Assembly: GCA_016783125.1 (NCBI GenBank)
Contig: JADHXE010000009.1
Coordinates: 1 to 35,131, forward strand
DNA: 35,131 nucleotides
Direction of reading: 5' to 3'
From: Anaerolineales bacterium
GTDB taxonomy: Bacteria; Chloroflexota; Anaerolineae; Anaerolineales; UBA11858
Shown here: piece by piece, positions 24,032-33,612 of the stretch
Layout of the letters: the number at the start of each line of letters is the position of its first letter
How positions within the stretch are numbered: position 1 is the stretch's first letter
The notes under the pieces: model-generated
Database searches by the model: none
What the model was told of the DNA's origin: nothing
The model's input: the letters and a program-made list of their open reading frames with translations, nothing else
Program-made: the position numbers and the translations under genes

Positions 24032-27000
24032 CTAATCAGCAGCGGGTTCCGCGTCAACCTCGAGGGCTTCCCCATCAGAGGTTTCTTCAACGCCATCGTC
24101 AACAACACCGGCAACCGGAAGGTCTTCGTAAGACTCCGTTTGAGGCATACTGGGGGCGAATGGCCCTTCACTAAAACCTGTGCCAGCCGGAATCAGCTTA
24201 CCTATGAGTACGTTTTCCTTCAAACCATACAACGGATCTTCACTGCCACCAGCGGCGGCGCGTGTCAAAACGCGGATGGTGTGTTGGAAGGAGGCTGCTG
24301 AGAGGAACGAGTCGGTACTCAAGGATGCTTTAGTGATGCCTAACAGAATCTCACGATATTTCGCAGGTCGTTTTCCTTCAGCCAACAGCACTTCATTATC
24401 CTTCAACAACTCGAGGCGATTCACCATATCCCCAGGCAAGAGTTCGCTATCGCCAGGATTGCTGACAATCACTCGCGACATCATTTTGCGGATGATCACC
24501 TCGAAGTGTTTGTCGTGGATATTCTGGCCTTGAGAACGGTATACATTCTGCACTTCGGAAAGCAAGTACGTTTGTGTAGCCTCACGGCCTTGAATACGCA
24601 AGAGATCATGGGTGTTCAGAGACCCTTCGGTTAGCGACTGGCCTGGTTCTACACGTTCGCCATTCTGAACTGTCAAGCGAGCATTACTGGGAATTTCATA
24701 TTGTTCTTCATCGCGAATCTCACGCGAGACAATCACATGACCATCTTCAATCCGAACGCGGCCATCGTGTTCAGCAACAATCGTTTTCTCTTTATCCTTC
24801 TTGTGAGCAACAATAACATCGCCTTGGCTGACCTCATCCTCGTCTTTCACATGAGCTTCCCAACCTCTGGTGATCTTATAAGAATTGCTGGTCATCTCGC
24901 TGTGAACAACATGCACGATCCTCAAGTCATCATAGCGTTCGGACTGCTCAATTTGAACAACACCGGCAATCTCACTGACAACGGCCTCACCTTTAGGGTT
25001 CTTGCGAGCTTCGAAAATCTCTTCAACACGCGGGAGACCGGTTGTAATATCCGTACCGGCAGCAACACCACCAGTGTGGAAGGTTCGCAGGGTTAATTGG
25101 GTACCCGGCTCACCGATAGATTGAGCAGCGATGATACCCACCGCAGAGCCCATATCGACCACCTGCCCACGTCCTAAATCCATACCATAACATTTGGTGC
25201 AGGCGCCGTGTTCCATCTCACAGGTCAGCGGCGAGAAGACTTTCATCTCTGTAGTCCCCGCGCTGGTAATCTGCCGGGTTTCTTCCCGGTCGATCAGGTC
25301 ACCAACATCAACAAGTATCTCACCAGTCTTCGGATCGACAACCCGTTCAGCAGCATAACGGCTGTATAAACGGTTGCCCATCGACTGACCAGCCACATCA
25401 TCAGACTTGCGGATGATGATGCCGTTTGTGGTGCCACAATCTTCGGCATTGATAATAAGATCCTGTGCGACGTCCACCAAACGGCGGGTCAGGTAACCAG
25501 CATCAGCTGTGCGGAGAGCAGTATCCGCCAGACCTTTGCGAGCGCCGTGGGAGGAGAGGAAGTATTCCAGCGAGGTCAAACCCTCACGGAAGTTCGACCG
25601 AATGGGCATGGGGATGATGCGCCCAGAGGGGTCGGCCATCAAACCGCGCATACCTGCCAACTGTGAAAGCTGACCGAAACCACCTTTTGTAGCGCCGGAA
25701 TCTGCCATGATAGCCAGGTCACCATGCGGGTCCATGTGTTCACGCACAGCATCACCAACAGCCGCGGTTGTACTCTGCCAAACCTCGATGACGCGTTCAT
25801 TCTGTTCCTGGTCTGTCAACAAACCTCGTCGGAAGTTGCGTTGCACCTTCTCTACTTCTTGAAGCGCGTTATCGATAATTTCTTCCTTGTTCGGTGGAAT
25901 GGTAATATCGGCAACAGCGATGGTGAATCCTGAGACAGTAGCATACTTGAAGCCGATATCTTTGATGTTATCGGCGGTACGCACAGTTTCTGTCTCACCA
26001 CAGACCTCATAAACGTCTGCGATCAGATCTCTGATGCCGCCCTTCTCCAGGGTGTCATTAACAAATTGAACCTTCTCGGGCAGAACCCGGTTGAAGAGCA
26101 CACGACCAACCGTGGTATCGATCAAGCGCGTTTCAGCTTCTCTCAGCCAACTGCCGTTCTCATCGGACCAGGTTTCTGTGGACAACTTGATCTCGGTCGG
26201 TATTTCAACCTGGTCGAGATGATAAGCCATCTCAACCTCATCAAAGGATGCGAATATGCGGCCATCCCCTTTGTGTTCGCGGTTATCCATCTTCGTCAGA
26301 TAATACACACCCAATACCATATCTTTGGAGGGGCTGACGATGGGCTCACCGCTGGCGGGTTTGAGCAAATTCTTGCTAGATAACATCAATTGGCGCGCCT
26401 CGGAGACTGCCCTCTCAGACAAGGGCACGTGCACCGCCATTTGATCACCATCAAAATCAGCATTGAAGGCTGTACAAACCAGGGGGTGGAGTTGGATCGC
26501 TTTCCCTTCGATGAGTGTCGGCTCAAAGGCCTGAATACCCAAGCGGTGCAGGGTTGGAGCACGGTTCAACAATACGGGACGTTCCCGGATGGCTTCTTCC
26601 AAGGCTTCCCACACCTCAGGGCGGCCGCGCTCGATGAGTCGTTTGGCACCCTTGACGTTTGTGGCATAGCCATTGCTGACCAAACGAGAAATCACAAAGG
26701 GACGGAAAAGCTCTAAAGCCATTGTCTTTGGTAAGCCGCATTGGTGGATCTTCAACTTCGGACCGGCAACGATCACCGAACGGCCCGAATAATCTACGCG
26801 CTTACCCAACAGGTTGCGGCGGAAGCGCCCTTTCTTGCCTTTGAGCATATCGCTGAGCGACTTCAATTCGCGGCGACCCCGGCGTGAGCGCGCTTTACCC
26901 CGCTGCGAATTATCAACCAAGGAATCGACAGCTTCTTGAAGCATACGTTTCTCATTGCGCACGATAACATCAGGAGCGCCTAGTTCAAGCAGACGCTTGA

Positions 27001-28336
27001 GACGATTATTACGATTGATCACCCGCCGGTAGAGATCATTCAAATCCGATGTAGCAAAGCGACCACCATCCAATTGCACCATGGGGCGCAAATCGGGGGG
27101 GATCACCGGCAGAACAGTCATAATCATCCACTCTGGCTTATTGCCAGATTGGCGGAACGCTTCAGCAATCTTCAGACGACGGGTGGCTAACAAGCGTTTT
27201 TGTTTGCTCCCAGAAGTGCGCAGAGTAACTCGAAGCTCTTCGGTGAGCGCGTCCATATCTAAGCGCCTCAGGATATCGAGGATCGCCTCAGCACCCATGT
27301 CCGCCTGGAATACCTGCCCCCAGCGAGACTTTAACTCACGGTAACGCAGTTCGCCCATGAAGGTCAGCGGCTGCAAATCCATCAACTCATCGCGTAAACG
27401 ACGATACTCACCACGAGAAGCTGCAATTTCACCCTCAAGGTCTTCACGCTTCTCGATGAGCTTCTGCTCAGTCTCGGCACGCATACGCGCTATATCCAGC
27501 TTCACATGCTCCAACTCGCGTTGGCGCTGATCTTGGAGTTGCGTCTCGATCTCCTCGAGGCGTTCCTTGACCACTTGCTGAACACTGCCCAAATGCTGGT
27601 TGCTAACAGTGTCGCCAGCCTCGACGATAACCATATCTGTACCTGGGAAGGTAATTGCACGACGAGTAGATTTGCCAATTTTCTCCTGCAAATCCATTTC
27701 CAACTGCTGGCCCTTTTTCATCACTGGATCTAACTCAGCAGCGGTTTTCTCGTCGTACCTGGTCTTGATCTCTTCTTCTTTTTGGGCCAGAGATTCCAGC
27801 AGTTCATCACGTCCCAACAGGATGTTATCAAGCTGAGTGTCGGTTTCTTCCTTGATATCGCTATCACCGCCTGAATACTCTTCTTCCAGGCGATTCAAAG
27901 CCCTTTCGCGGGCATCTTCATCTACATATGTGACAACGTATTGCGCAAAGTAGAGTACGCGGTCGAGATTGCGCCGAGAGATATCGAGCAATAAACCAAG
28001 ATGTGATGGCAAACGCCGCGCATACCAGATGTGCGCCACCGGAGCGGCTAATTCAATATGCCCCATACGCTCACGACGCACTGATGACTTGGTTACCTCC
28101 ACGCCACACTTATCGCATACAATGCCTTTATAGCGGACGTTTTTATACTTCCCACAATAGCATTGCCAATCACGTTGAGGGCCAAAAATGGCCTCACAGA
28201 ACAGACCATCTTTTTCCGGTCGTAATCGCCTGTAGTTGATGGTTTCGGGCTTGAGAACCTCACCATAAGACCATCCAAGAATCGTCTCTGGCGATGCTAA
28301 CCCAATTCGTAGTGATTTGAGCCCCTTAGTTTCCAC
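24032..28336 (-). CDS. rpoC: DNA-directed RNA polymerase subunit beta'
   Basis: Largest RNA polymerase subunit, 1434 aa. The N-terminal zinc ribbon is CYCGKY...CDKC (residues ~59-77). The active-site motif NADFDGDQ begins at N625, so the magnesium-binding Asp residues are D627, D629 and D631. The second zinc site is DCGTTNG with [13 protein letters not shown], and the trigger-loop region [20 protein letters not shown] is seen in part as [10 protein letters not shown]. An insert of ~150 charged residues (about 145-310, coiled coil) follows the zinc ribbon. The start is a GTG with AGGAGG upstream. rpoB is not adjacent: the gene has its own consensus promoter, a ~136-nt leader and its own terminator. 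Confidence 0.98.
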   Translation of the reverse strand: METKGLKSLRIGLASPETILGWSYGEVLKPETINYRRLRPEKDGLFCEAIFGPQRDWQCYCGKYKNVRYKGIVCDKCGVEVTKSSVRRERMGHIELAAPVAHIWYARRLPSHLGLLLDISRRNLDRVLYFAQYVVTYVDEDARERALNRLEEEYSGGDSDIKEETDTQLDNILLGRDELLESLAQKEEEIKTRYDEKTAAELDPVMKKGQQLEMDLQEKIGKSTRRAITFPGTDMVIVEAGDTVSNQHLGSVQQVVKERLEEIETQLQDQRQRELEHVKLDIARMRAETEQKLIEKREDLEGEIAASRGEYRRLRDELMDLQPLTFMGELRYRELKSRWGQVFQADMGAEAILDILRRLDMDALTEELRVTLRTSGSKQKRLLATRRLKIAEAFRQSGNKPEWMIMTVLPVIPPDLRPMVQLDGGRFATSDLNDLYRRVINRNNRLKRLLELGAPDVIVRNEKRMLQEAVDSLVDNSQRGKARSRRGRRELKSLSDMLKGKKGRFRRNLLGKRVDYSGRSVIVAGPKLKIHQCGLPKTMALELFRPFVISRLVSNGYATNVKGAKRLIERGRPEVWEALEEAIRERPVLLNRAPTLHRLGIQAFEPTLIEGKAIQLHPLVCTAFNADFDGDQMAVHVPLSERAVSEARQLMLSSKNLLKPASGEPIVSPSKDMVLGVYYLTKMDNREHKGDGRIFASFDEVEMAYHLDQVEIPTEIKLSTETWSDENGSWLREAETRLIDTTVGRVLFNRVLPEKVQFVNDTLEKGGIRDLIADVYEVCGETETVRTADNIKDIGFKYATVSGFTIAVADITIPPNKEEIIDNALQEVEKVQRNFRRGLLTDQEQNERVIEVWQSTTAAVGDAVREHMDPHGDLAIMADSGATKGGFGQLSQLAGMRGLMADPSGRIIPMPIRSNFREGLTSLEYFLSSHGARKGLADTALRTADAGYLTRRLVDVAQDLIINAEDCGTTNGIIIRKSDDVAGQSMGNRLYSRYAAERVVDPKTGEILVDVGDLIDREETRQITSAGTTEMKVFSPLTCEMEHGACTKCYGMDLGRGQVVDMGSAVGIIAAQSIGEPGTQLTLRTFHTGGVAAGTDITTGLPRVEEIFEARKNPKGEAVVSEIAGVVQIEQSERYDDLRIVHVVHSEMTSNSYKITRGWEAHVKDEDEVSQGDVIVAHKKDKEKTIVAEHDGRVRIEDGHVIVSREIRDEEQYEIPSNARLTVQNGERVEPGQSLTEGSLNTHDLLRIQGREATQTYLLSEVQNVYRSQGQNIHDKHFEVIIRKMMSRVIVSNPGDSELLPGDMVNRLELLKDNEVLLAEGKRPAKYREILLGITKASLSTDSFLSAASFQHTIRVLTRAAAGGSEDPLYGLKENVLIGKLIPAGTGFSEGPFAPSMPQTESYEDLPVAGVVDDGVEETSDGEALEVDAEPAAD

Positions 28337-28384
28337 GTGTGCGCCTCCTGAGGATTTTCAGAAATAACTCGAACAAATGTACTG

Positions 28385-28439
28385 ATATAAAGACAAACAA
28401 AAGCAAGCGCATGAGATTTTCTTACCTCAAGCGCTCGCT
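28385..28439 (-). terminator. Possible attenuator in the rpoC leader
   Basis: On the minus strand AGCGAGCGCTTGAG (28439-28426) pairs with CTCATGCGCTTGCT (28415-28402) at 12 of 14 positions around a 10-nt loop. It is followed by TTTGTTTGTCTTT. This is a terminator-like hairpin between the rpoC promoter and the start codon. The T-run is interrupted by G and C, so termination is uncertain; the stem could also bind a regulator. Confidence 0.45.
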
Positions 28440-28479
28440 GCATTTATCTATTCCTTATTGGATGTTGCATGCGGCGGGT

Positions 28480-28508
28480 ATTATAAGGGGATCCCTAATC
28501 CCAGTCAA
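28480..28508 (-). promoter_or_regulatory. Promoter of rpoC
   Basis: Minus-strand -35 TTGACT (28503-28508) and -10 TATAAT (28480-28485) with a 17-bp spacer. The start would be near 28473, giving a leader of about 136 nt. Confidence 0.85.
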
Positions 28509-28545
28509 GGAGAAATTTGGAGTTTTTTACACCAATTTCAGCGAT

Positions 28546-31500
28546 TTATTGGGCTTCATGGCGGAGCGGAATCTCAATATAGAAGGTACTCCCCTCCCCA
28601 AGCTGGCTGTCTAACCCCATATTTCCGCCATGACGCTCAATGATCGACTTGACGATGGCCAGACCTAAGCCTGTGCCGCGTTCTTTTTTGGCTTTCCGGT
28701 CAGTACCACGATAAAACTTTTCGAACAAATATGGTTGATCAACCGGCGATATGCCAATACCTGTATCTTCAACCACGAACAGCATTGTACTTTGGCGAGG
28801 TTTCACCCTGACCCAAACTTTGCCCCCTTCTGGTGTATATTTGACGGCATTTTCCACAAGGTTGTGCAGCGCCTGTTGAAGCAGAGCCGGGTCAGCTTCA
28901 ATCAATGGAGGCATGTTCGCAGGAACATCAGCGCTCAGGGTGATCTTCTTTTGCTGTGCTTGTAATTGGAAAGACTCAACCACCCATTCAACCACATCTC
29001 GTACAGGTAACATCTCTAATTGCAGACCTACACCGGCTTCGATACGGCCTAAGTCAAGCAAATTATTAACCAGGCGGGAGATACTCTCCACCCCTACAAC
29101 TATCTTGCGCACATATTCGCTTTGCTGCTCATTGAGTTCGCCAACCATCTCTAACATCGTGGCGTAACCTCGCATAAGAGTCAGCGGTGAGCGCAAGTCA
29201 TGGCTTACTGTGGCAACGAACTCTGATTTGAGAGCATCCAGCTCTTTGAATTGGGTCACATCTTTGAGAACGCAAACACGTCCAATATTCTGTCCATCTA
29301 CTGTAATCGTTGAGGCTGTGGCCATAAAGAAGCGCTCACCAGGCAGTTTGACTTCCACTAGTTCTGGGGCTTCATCGGAAAGGCGCAGCAGATCGACCAG
29401 TTCAATCTGAGAAATCACTTCATCAACCGGTTTGCCAATGCTGGTCTCAATACCCAATCCCAATGCCCCCCAGGCTTCTGCATTGACCAGTAATAAGCAA
29501 TCGCGTTGATCTGTGACTAGGACAGGGTCAGGGGTGGAAGCCAGGATCGCGGCCAGGCGCTCGCGCTCAAATTCAGCAGTCATGAACAAGCGCGCGTTAG
29601 CAGTTGCTAAAGCCGCCTGGCTGCCCAATGTTGTAATAAACTGCACTTCCTCATCCGTAAAGCTGTGAGGCTGATCATAAGCTGCCCACAAAACGCCATA
29701 ATATGTCCGTTCGTGATAAAGCGCCACCGCCACCAGGCTGCCCAAGCGTGGCGCGCCCGGTCCAAAGCTCAACAAAGGAGTGCGCGCAGGGTTAGCCAAA
29801 ACAACTCTGCCCTTCTCTTGATCCTTCATCAGGGCCAGAAGTTGATCGTCAAAGTAAGCAAAGTTATCCGCATCGTTGCCAACACCATAACGTGAGGGAA
29901 TCGCCCCAATGGCATCGTTTTCAGGAACAACATCTGGGGGTAAGGCAATACGTGCAGAACTCGCTCCTGTGGTCAGCGCAGACTCAATGATGGGTTGTAA
30001 AGCTTCTGTAATCTCCAGGTTAAAAGCCACCGCCTGGCTGACGATCAACAAGCGGTTTAGTTCATCTAAACGAGCCTTCAAGCTGAGACGCATCTTTTCA
30101 AAGGCATTACGCAATCTTCCAGCCTCATCAACCCCCCCCTTGCTGAGTGCATGATCAAGCTGACCTTGAGAAATACGCTCCGCTTCCCCAGTCAGGGATT
30201 TGATCGAAGACGTGATCACACTCAGACTCAACCGCATCATTACAGCTGATACTCCAATGAGCAAGAAAATCATCACAAGGAGCGGAGCGGCGATATTGAG
30301 TGCTAATTGTTGAGCCTGTCTAGCAGGAACCATCAGGACAGTTCCCCAGGATCGGCCCACTGTCGGGCGAGAATAAACCAACAAACGCGTCCCATCAGGA
30401 GCTGACCCATCATAAAAAACAGCTTCGCTCCCTATGCTGGCAGAATACTCCGGAAATATCCACTCGGATTCAGAATGATAGAGAATGTCCCCATCTTCAT
30501 CGACTAATAAACCCACACCGCCGATATCTGAGACACTGTTCAAATTGGTCAAAGTGGATTGCGTGTAGGGGTTGCTAATCAGGTCAGTTCTTCCGATCAA
30601 TACACCAACGGCTTGCTCTGCATCATCGGTAATCGCTGCGAGAAAAGATATCTGAGTTGAATTTGACCCATCAAGGGAAGGTATGGCATATACTTGCACA
30701 GGTACCCCTTCCAACGCCATATCCATCCCAACTTGCTCTTCAAGTGAGGATAATATATCTTTGAAGGTTCCAGTCGGATAAGCTGCAATTTGGTTATCCA
30801 AGGGATCGAGTATGTACAACTGCTTGAAAAATGGTACAGATTGGTAACTCTCAGATAATACTTCCTGAAGCTGAAATGATGAGTCCGCAACTATATCTAC
30901 ATTCGATGCAATCTGAAGAATCAGATTTTGCCCTGTATCGAGGAAATAAGGCACCCCAGCAGATGCGACTTCGGTGGCCGCAGCCATCCGATCTTCCAAC
31001 ATTTTTTCGGCAGCATTGCCTGCGACCACCCAATCTCCAATGGCAAACCCCACAAACAACAGGATCAACGCTAGAGTAAGAAAATAGGAAAAGCGCGCTT
31101 CCAAGCTGCTTTCAGCCGGTGAAGGGGCCCAGGGTGGTTGTCCTCCCCAGGCTTTTGGAAACGCAAATCGAATAAATTCCACCAATAAGCCAGCTACCAA
31201 AACAGGTCCACCAACTGCCAGGGTTGTTGATCCGACTAACGTAACCGCATAATCTAGTTTTCCCGCTATTGACCCATCTACCAACAAAATCGAGCTGATG
31301 ACAAACAAAAATGGATGAACCAATAAAGCGGAAAGGGTTGCAAATAGGGGATGGCGCAATGCCCGAAACCAGGTTGTACGGTATCTCTGCTGACTGGCCG
31401 CCGACAACAGGATTGCCAAAGTGGCCAACTCAAGCGCGGTAAATAGGGTATGGGTGCCCCATAAACCAATAAATAATCCGGCAACGAAAGCCAGAATGCC

Positions 31501-31839
31501 CGCTGACAACGGTCCCAAGAAACCGGCTGCTAGCACCCAGGGTAACGCTGAGAACAACATCAACGGTAAGCCGCTGGGATCAAGGGTTACAGATGGTAGT
31601 GAGATTGTGTCCGAAGGAGGTAATCGCACACCGACGAAGGTGCAAACCATCGGCGTTATGATCAATAAAGCAACAAACGCTATCCAGTGATTCGCCCCCC
31701 ATTTCTTTCCATAATCCCGCCAATGATAGATCAGATACCCAATAATACCCAACCAGGCGGCAAGGCCTAACCATCCACCCAACCCGTCTGGAAAGATAAA
31801 AAATGGCGCTTCTTGGAAAAGTGTGAAGATCAAAGGCAT
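28546..31839 (-). CDS. Multi-domain sensor histidine kinase (canonical)
   Basis: A 1097-aa membrane kinase. Residues ~20-240 carry about seven hydrophobic helices, and a further helix lies at ~255-280. An extracellular ligand-binding segment of dCache type (~285-520) ends in a membrane helix (APLLVMIFLLIGVSAVMM). Then come a HAMP linker, a GAF-like domain (~600-760), a PAS domain (ERLAAILASTPDPVLVTD), HisKA with the phosphoacceptor H880 in VSHDLRSPL, and HATPase_c with VENAVKYTP, DTGIGI and GTGLGLAI. All catalytic boxes are intact. No response regulator is adjacent; the nearest is the lone receiver at 7632. The ATG at 31839 has no ribosome site, and an extended -10 lies 35 nt upstream. Confidence 0.92.
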   Translation of the reverse strand: MPLIFTLFQEAPFFIFPDGLGGWLGLAAWLGIIGYLIYHWRDYGKKWGANHWIAFVALLIITPMVCTFVGVRLPPSDTISLPSVTLDPSGLPLMLFSALPWVLAAGFLGPLSAGILAFVAGLFIGLWGTHTLFTALELATLAILLSAASQQRYRTTWFRALRHPLFATLSALLVHPFLFVISSILLVDGSIAGKLDYAVTLVGSTTLAVGGPVLVAGLLVEFIRFAFPKAWGGQPPWAPSPAESSLEARFSYFLTLALILLFVGFAIGDWVVAGNAAEKMLEDRMAAATEVASAGVPYFLDTGQNLILQIASNVDIVADSSFQLQEVLSESYQSVPFFKQLYILDPLDNQIAAYPTGTFKDILSSLEEQVGMDMALEGVPVQVYAIPSLDGSNSTQISFLAAITDDAEQAVGVLIGRTDLISNPYTQSTLTNLNSVSDIGGVGLLVDEDGDILYHSESEWIFPEYSASIGSEAVFYDGSAPDGTRLLVYSRPTVGRSWGTVLMVPARQAQQLALNIAAPLLVMIFLLIGVSAVMMRLSLSVITSSIKSLTGEAERISQGQLDHALSKGGVDEAGRLRNAFEKMRLSLKARLDELNRLLIVSQAVAFNLEITEALQPIIESALTTGASSARIALPPDVVPENDAIGAIPSRYGVGNDADNFAYFDDQLLALMKDQEKGRVVLANPARTPLLSFGPGAPRLGSLVAVALYHERTYYGVLWAAYDQPHSFTDEEVQFITTLGSQAALATANARLFMTAEFERERLAAILASTPDPVLVTDQRDCLLLVNAEAWGALGLGIETSIGKPVDEVISQIELVDLLRLSDEAPELVEVKLPGERFFMATASTITVDGQNIGRVCVLKDVTQFKELDALKSEFVATVSHDLRSPLTLMRGYATMLEMVGELNEQQSEYVRKIVVGVESISRLVNNLLDLGRIEAGVGLQLEMLPVRDVVEWVVESFQLQAQQKKITLSADVPANMPPLIEADPALLQQALHNLVENAVKYTPEGGKVWVRVKPRQSTMLFVVEDTGIGISPVDQPYLFEKFYRGTDRKAKKERGTGLGLAIVKSIIERHGGNMGLDSQLGEGSTFYIEIPLRHEAQ

Positions 31840-31873
31840 GAGATTGCTAGTACCACGGTAATCCTACGAGATA

Positions 31874-31882
31874 ATTATAGCA
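31874..31882 (-). promoter_or_regulatory. Extended -10 promoter of the canonical kinase gene
   Basis: The minus strand reads TGCTATAAT, identical to the box at 15231-15239, with the -10 hexamer starting 18 nt from the TTTTTTCGG end of palindrome copy D. Confidence 0.7.
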
Positions 31883-31897
31883 CTTCTCAGATGATTT

Positions 31898-31992
31898 CCG
31901 AAAAAAGGGCTGTGTGACGTGCTTGCTTTGCACGCCTACGGCGGCACGTCACGCACCCCTTTTTTCGGGTTATCCCCTGACAAGTTTTGCGC
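31898..31992. repeat. Nested palindromic element, copy D (possible bidirectional terminator)
   Basis: Arms 31898-31922 and 31944-31968 (25 bp, two mismatches) read CCGAAAAAAGGGC then TGTGTGACGTGC. The 21-nt loop is the inverted form of the copy A loop with one change. The right outer flank ends in CAAGTTTTGCGCGC like copy A. It lies directly downstream of the first-listed PlsC gene (stop at 32001), and A6/T6 flank the GC stem, as in a two-way terminator. Confidence 0.87.
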
Positions 31993-32000
31993 GCTCGCTC

Positions 32001-32735
32001 TCAAAGCCATTCAATGGTGTCTTGTGTCCTCTCTGATAAATTAGCATACTCTCCCCGGCGATGCTCAGGGAGAGCCTTTGCCAACACATACATGGCCTCA
32101 TCAGTCATCTTGCGTAATACCGCGCCCTTGGCATTTTTATATTCCGGTTTAAAGCGAAACGGTTTTTCATAACGAATATGCGCACCAGGTTGTTTCCACC
32201 TCTCAGAAGTACGAAATGCGGGGAACCCAACGGTCCCTTCGATGGCTACAGGAACAATTGCAGCCCCTGTCCGGGAAGCTAGATATGCGGCACCATCTCT
32301 GCCTCTTCGCAAGGCTTCGCCACGCGTCCCCTCCGGGGCTATCAGCAAACACTCTCTCGCTTTCAATACTTGGAGCGCTCTTCGAATAGCGCCGCGATCG
32401 ATCTCATCACGTTTTACAGGAATTACTCCCCACAAACGAGGAAAGATGCCCACGATGGGATACTCGTACACTTCATTTTTCGCTAATGGCACGATATCCC
32501 TCGGTGAGATGTAGAGAACCGTTATTGAGTCAATAAAGGCGATATGGTTGATCATAAAGATCACAGGCCCATCTTTAGGGATATTTTCTAGACCATCAAC
32601 ACGATCCAGGCGTACCAAAAAAGTGTATCCAATTACCTTTAACAAAAACCGCAAAAAACGGCGATTCAGAACCCATTTCCGATGATTGTATCGCTGTATC
32701 TCTTTCTGCCGACGCTTTTTACCTATAAGAGCCAT
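32001..32735 (-). CDS. plsC: PlsC-type 1-acyl-glycerol-3-phosphate acyltransferase (paralogue 1)
   Basis: A 244-aa member of the PlsC/LPLAT family, which adds the second acyl chain to lysophosphatidic acid at the membrane. The catalytic HX4D motif is NHIAFID, and the substrate-binding motif is intact as APEGTRG. A hydrophobic stretch (FLRFLLKVIGYTFLV) lies before the catalytic domain. The ATG at 32735 is favoured (GGAG 11 nt upstream, and the paralogues begin at a similar place); longer in-frame starts run through the palindrome at 32780. Of the three paralogues in this operon it has the most standard motifs and is the best candidate for the main lysophosphatidate acyltransferase. Confidence 0.9.
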   Translation of the reverse strand: MALIGKKRRQKEIQRYNHRKWVLNRRFLRFLLKVIGYTFLVRLDRVDGLENIPKDGPVIFMINHIAFIDSITVLYISPRDIVPLAKNEVYEYPIVGIFPRLWGVIPVKRDEIDRGAIRRALQVLKARECLLIAPEGTRGEALRRGRDGAAYLASRTGAAIVPVAIEGTVGFPAFRTSERWKQPGAHIRYEKPFRFKPEYKNAKGAVLRKMTDEAMYVLAKALPEHRRGEYANLSERTQDTIEWL

Positions 32736-32779
32736 TCTATAAAATCTCCAGTTATTTTCGATATTGGTTTGTTTCATTT

Positions 32780-32899
32780 GGGTGTGTTTCAAATGAGTTG
32801 AGAAAGGTGTCCGTATTCCGTAATGCTTCCCAAATACGCAATATGCCGTAGGCAATACGAAATACGCAGCAAGGCGCTCAACTGAAATGAAACACACCC
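32780..32899. repeat. Second-family palindrome, copy 3, overlapping a gene end
   Basis: Outer arms GGGTGTGTTTCAAATGAGTT then GAG (32780-32802) and CTCAACTGAAATGAAACACA then CCC (32877-32899) pair over most of 23 bp. The core carries ACGCAATATGCCGTAGGCAA-type words. The right arm contains the last codons and stop (32878-32880) of the middle acyltransferase gene. Confidence 0.85.
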
Positions 32900-33612
32900 G
32901 TTTCATTTCGGTATACACCCTGGTATTCAGGTGGTAAAAGTTGGGCTATTGCCTTCATTATTTCTTCTGTGCCTTGCTTTATTGCCTGCTGTCGATTGTC
33001 ACTGATTTTCAAACGGAAAGGCGCCCCCACCGTTACGGATACCTCTGTGCGGCGCAATCGCTTCAGATTGCCATAAACGCGCCAGTTTTCCGTACCGGTG
33101 ACCGCAACAGGCAAGACAGGCACATCCGCTTTGAGCGCCAGGTACGCCGCGCCGCGGGTGCCTTCTTCCAAAGTGCCGGTTAGACTCTCACGCCCTTCTG
33201 GCGCAATGGCGATGATGCGACCTGCTGCTAAGCCCTGCAGAACAGCGCGGATTGCCCTGCGGTCTGGGTTGCCCCTGTGCAGCCAGATTGTCCCGTAAGA
33301 CTCAAGCAGCCAGCCCGCAATAGGGAAATCGAACAACTCGACCTTACCTAAAAAATCAACCGGAATAAGGGACAAAGCCAATCCGACAACTAAATCAGCA
33401 TCTCCAAGATGATTCGACACGACTAGCAATGGCCCATGTTTGGGGAAGTGCTCGCGGCCCCGGACTTCTAATTTGATTACTAACTTGACCGCTAAACGTA
33501 CAAGGCCATGAAGAAGTCGGCGGACGAAGCGCCTTCTCAATGTCAGTTCGGGAAGACGAACCAATTCCGGGCGATAGATGCTGCTCTCTGGTTTAGGCAG
33601 ATTCGGTGACAT
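32878..33612 (-). CDS. PlsC-type acyltransferase (paralogue 2)
   Basis: A 244-aa LPLAT-family protein. The catalytic motif is NHLGDAD (HX4D intact), but the second motif is APEGRES instead of PEGTR, so the acceptor may differ. The ATG at 33612 is chosen; it lies inside the end of the upstream paralogue (20-nt overlap, different frame), which implies translational coupling. An earlier in-frame start would extend deeper into that gene. The last ~9 residues (NETGVFHFS) and the stop are read from a dispersed palindrome. The other two paralogues end near the same alignment point (YRGVYADH, RRGEYANL) with different tails, so the natural end was probably replaced. Confidence 0.87.
   Translation of the reverse strand: MSPNLPKPESSIYRPELVRLPELTLRRRFVRRLLHGLVRLAVKLVIKLEVRGREHFPKHGPLLVVSNHLGDADLVVGLALSLIPVDFLGKVELFDFPIAGWLLESYGTIWLHRGNPDRRAIRAVLQGLAAGRIIAIAPEGRESLTGTLEEGTRGAAYLALKADVPVLPVAVTGTENWRVYGNLKRLRRTEVSVTVGAPFRLKISDNRQQAIKQGTEEIMKAIAQLLPPEYQGVYRNETGVFHFS

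Noticed and set aside
32736-32918. Extended N-terminus of PlsC paralogue 1
   Set aside because: The extra codons translate the palindrome at 32780-32899 and overlap the end of paralogue 2.
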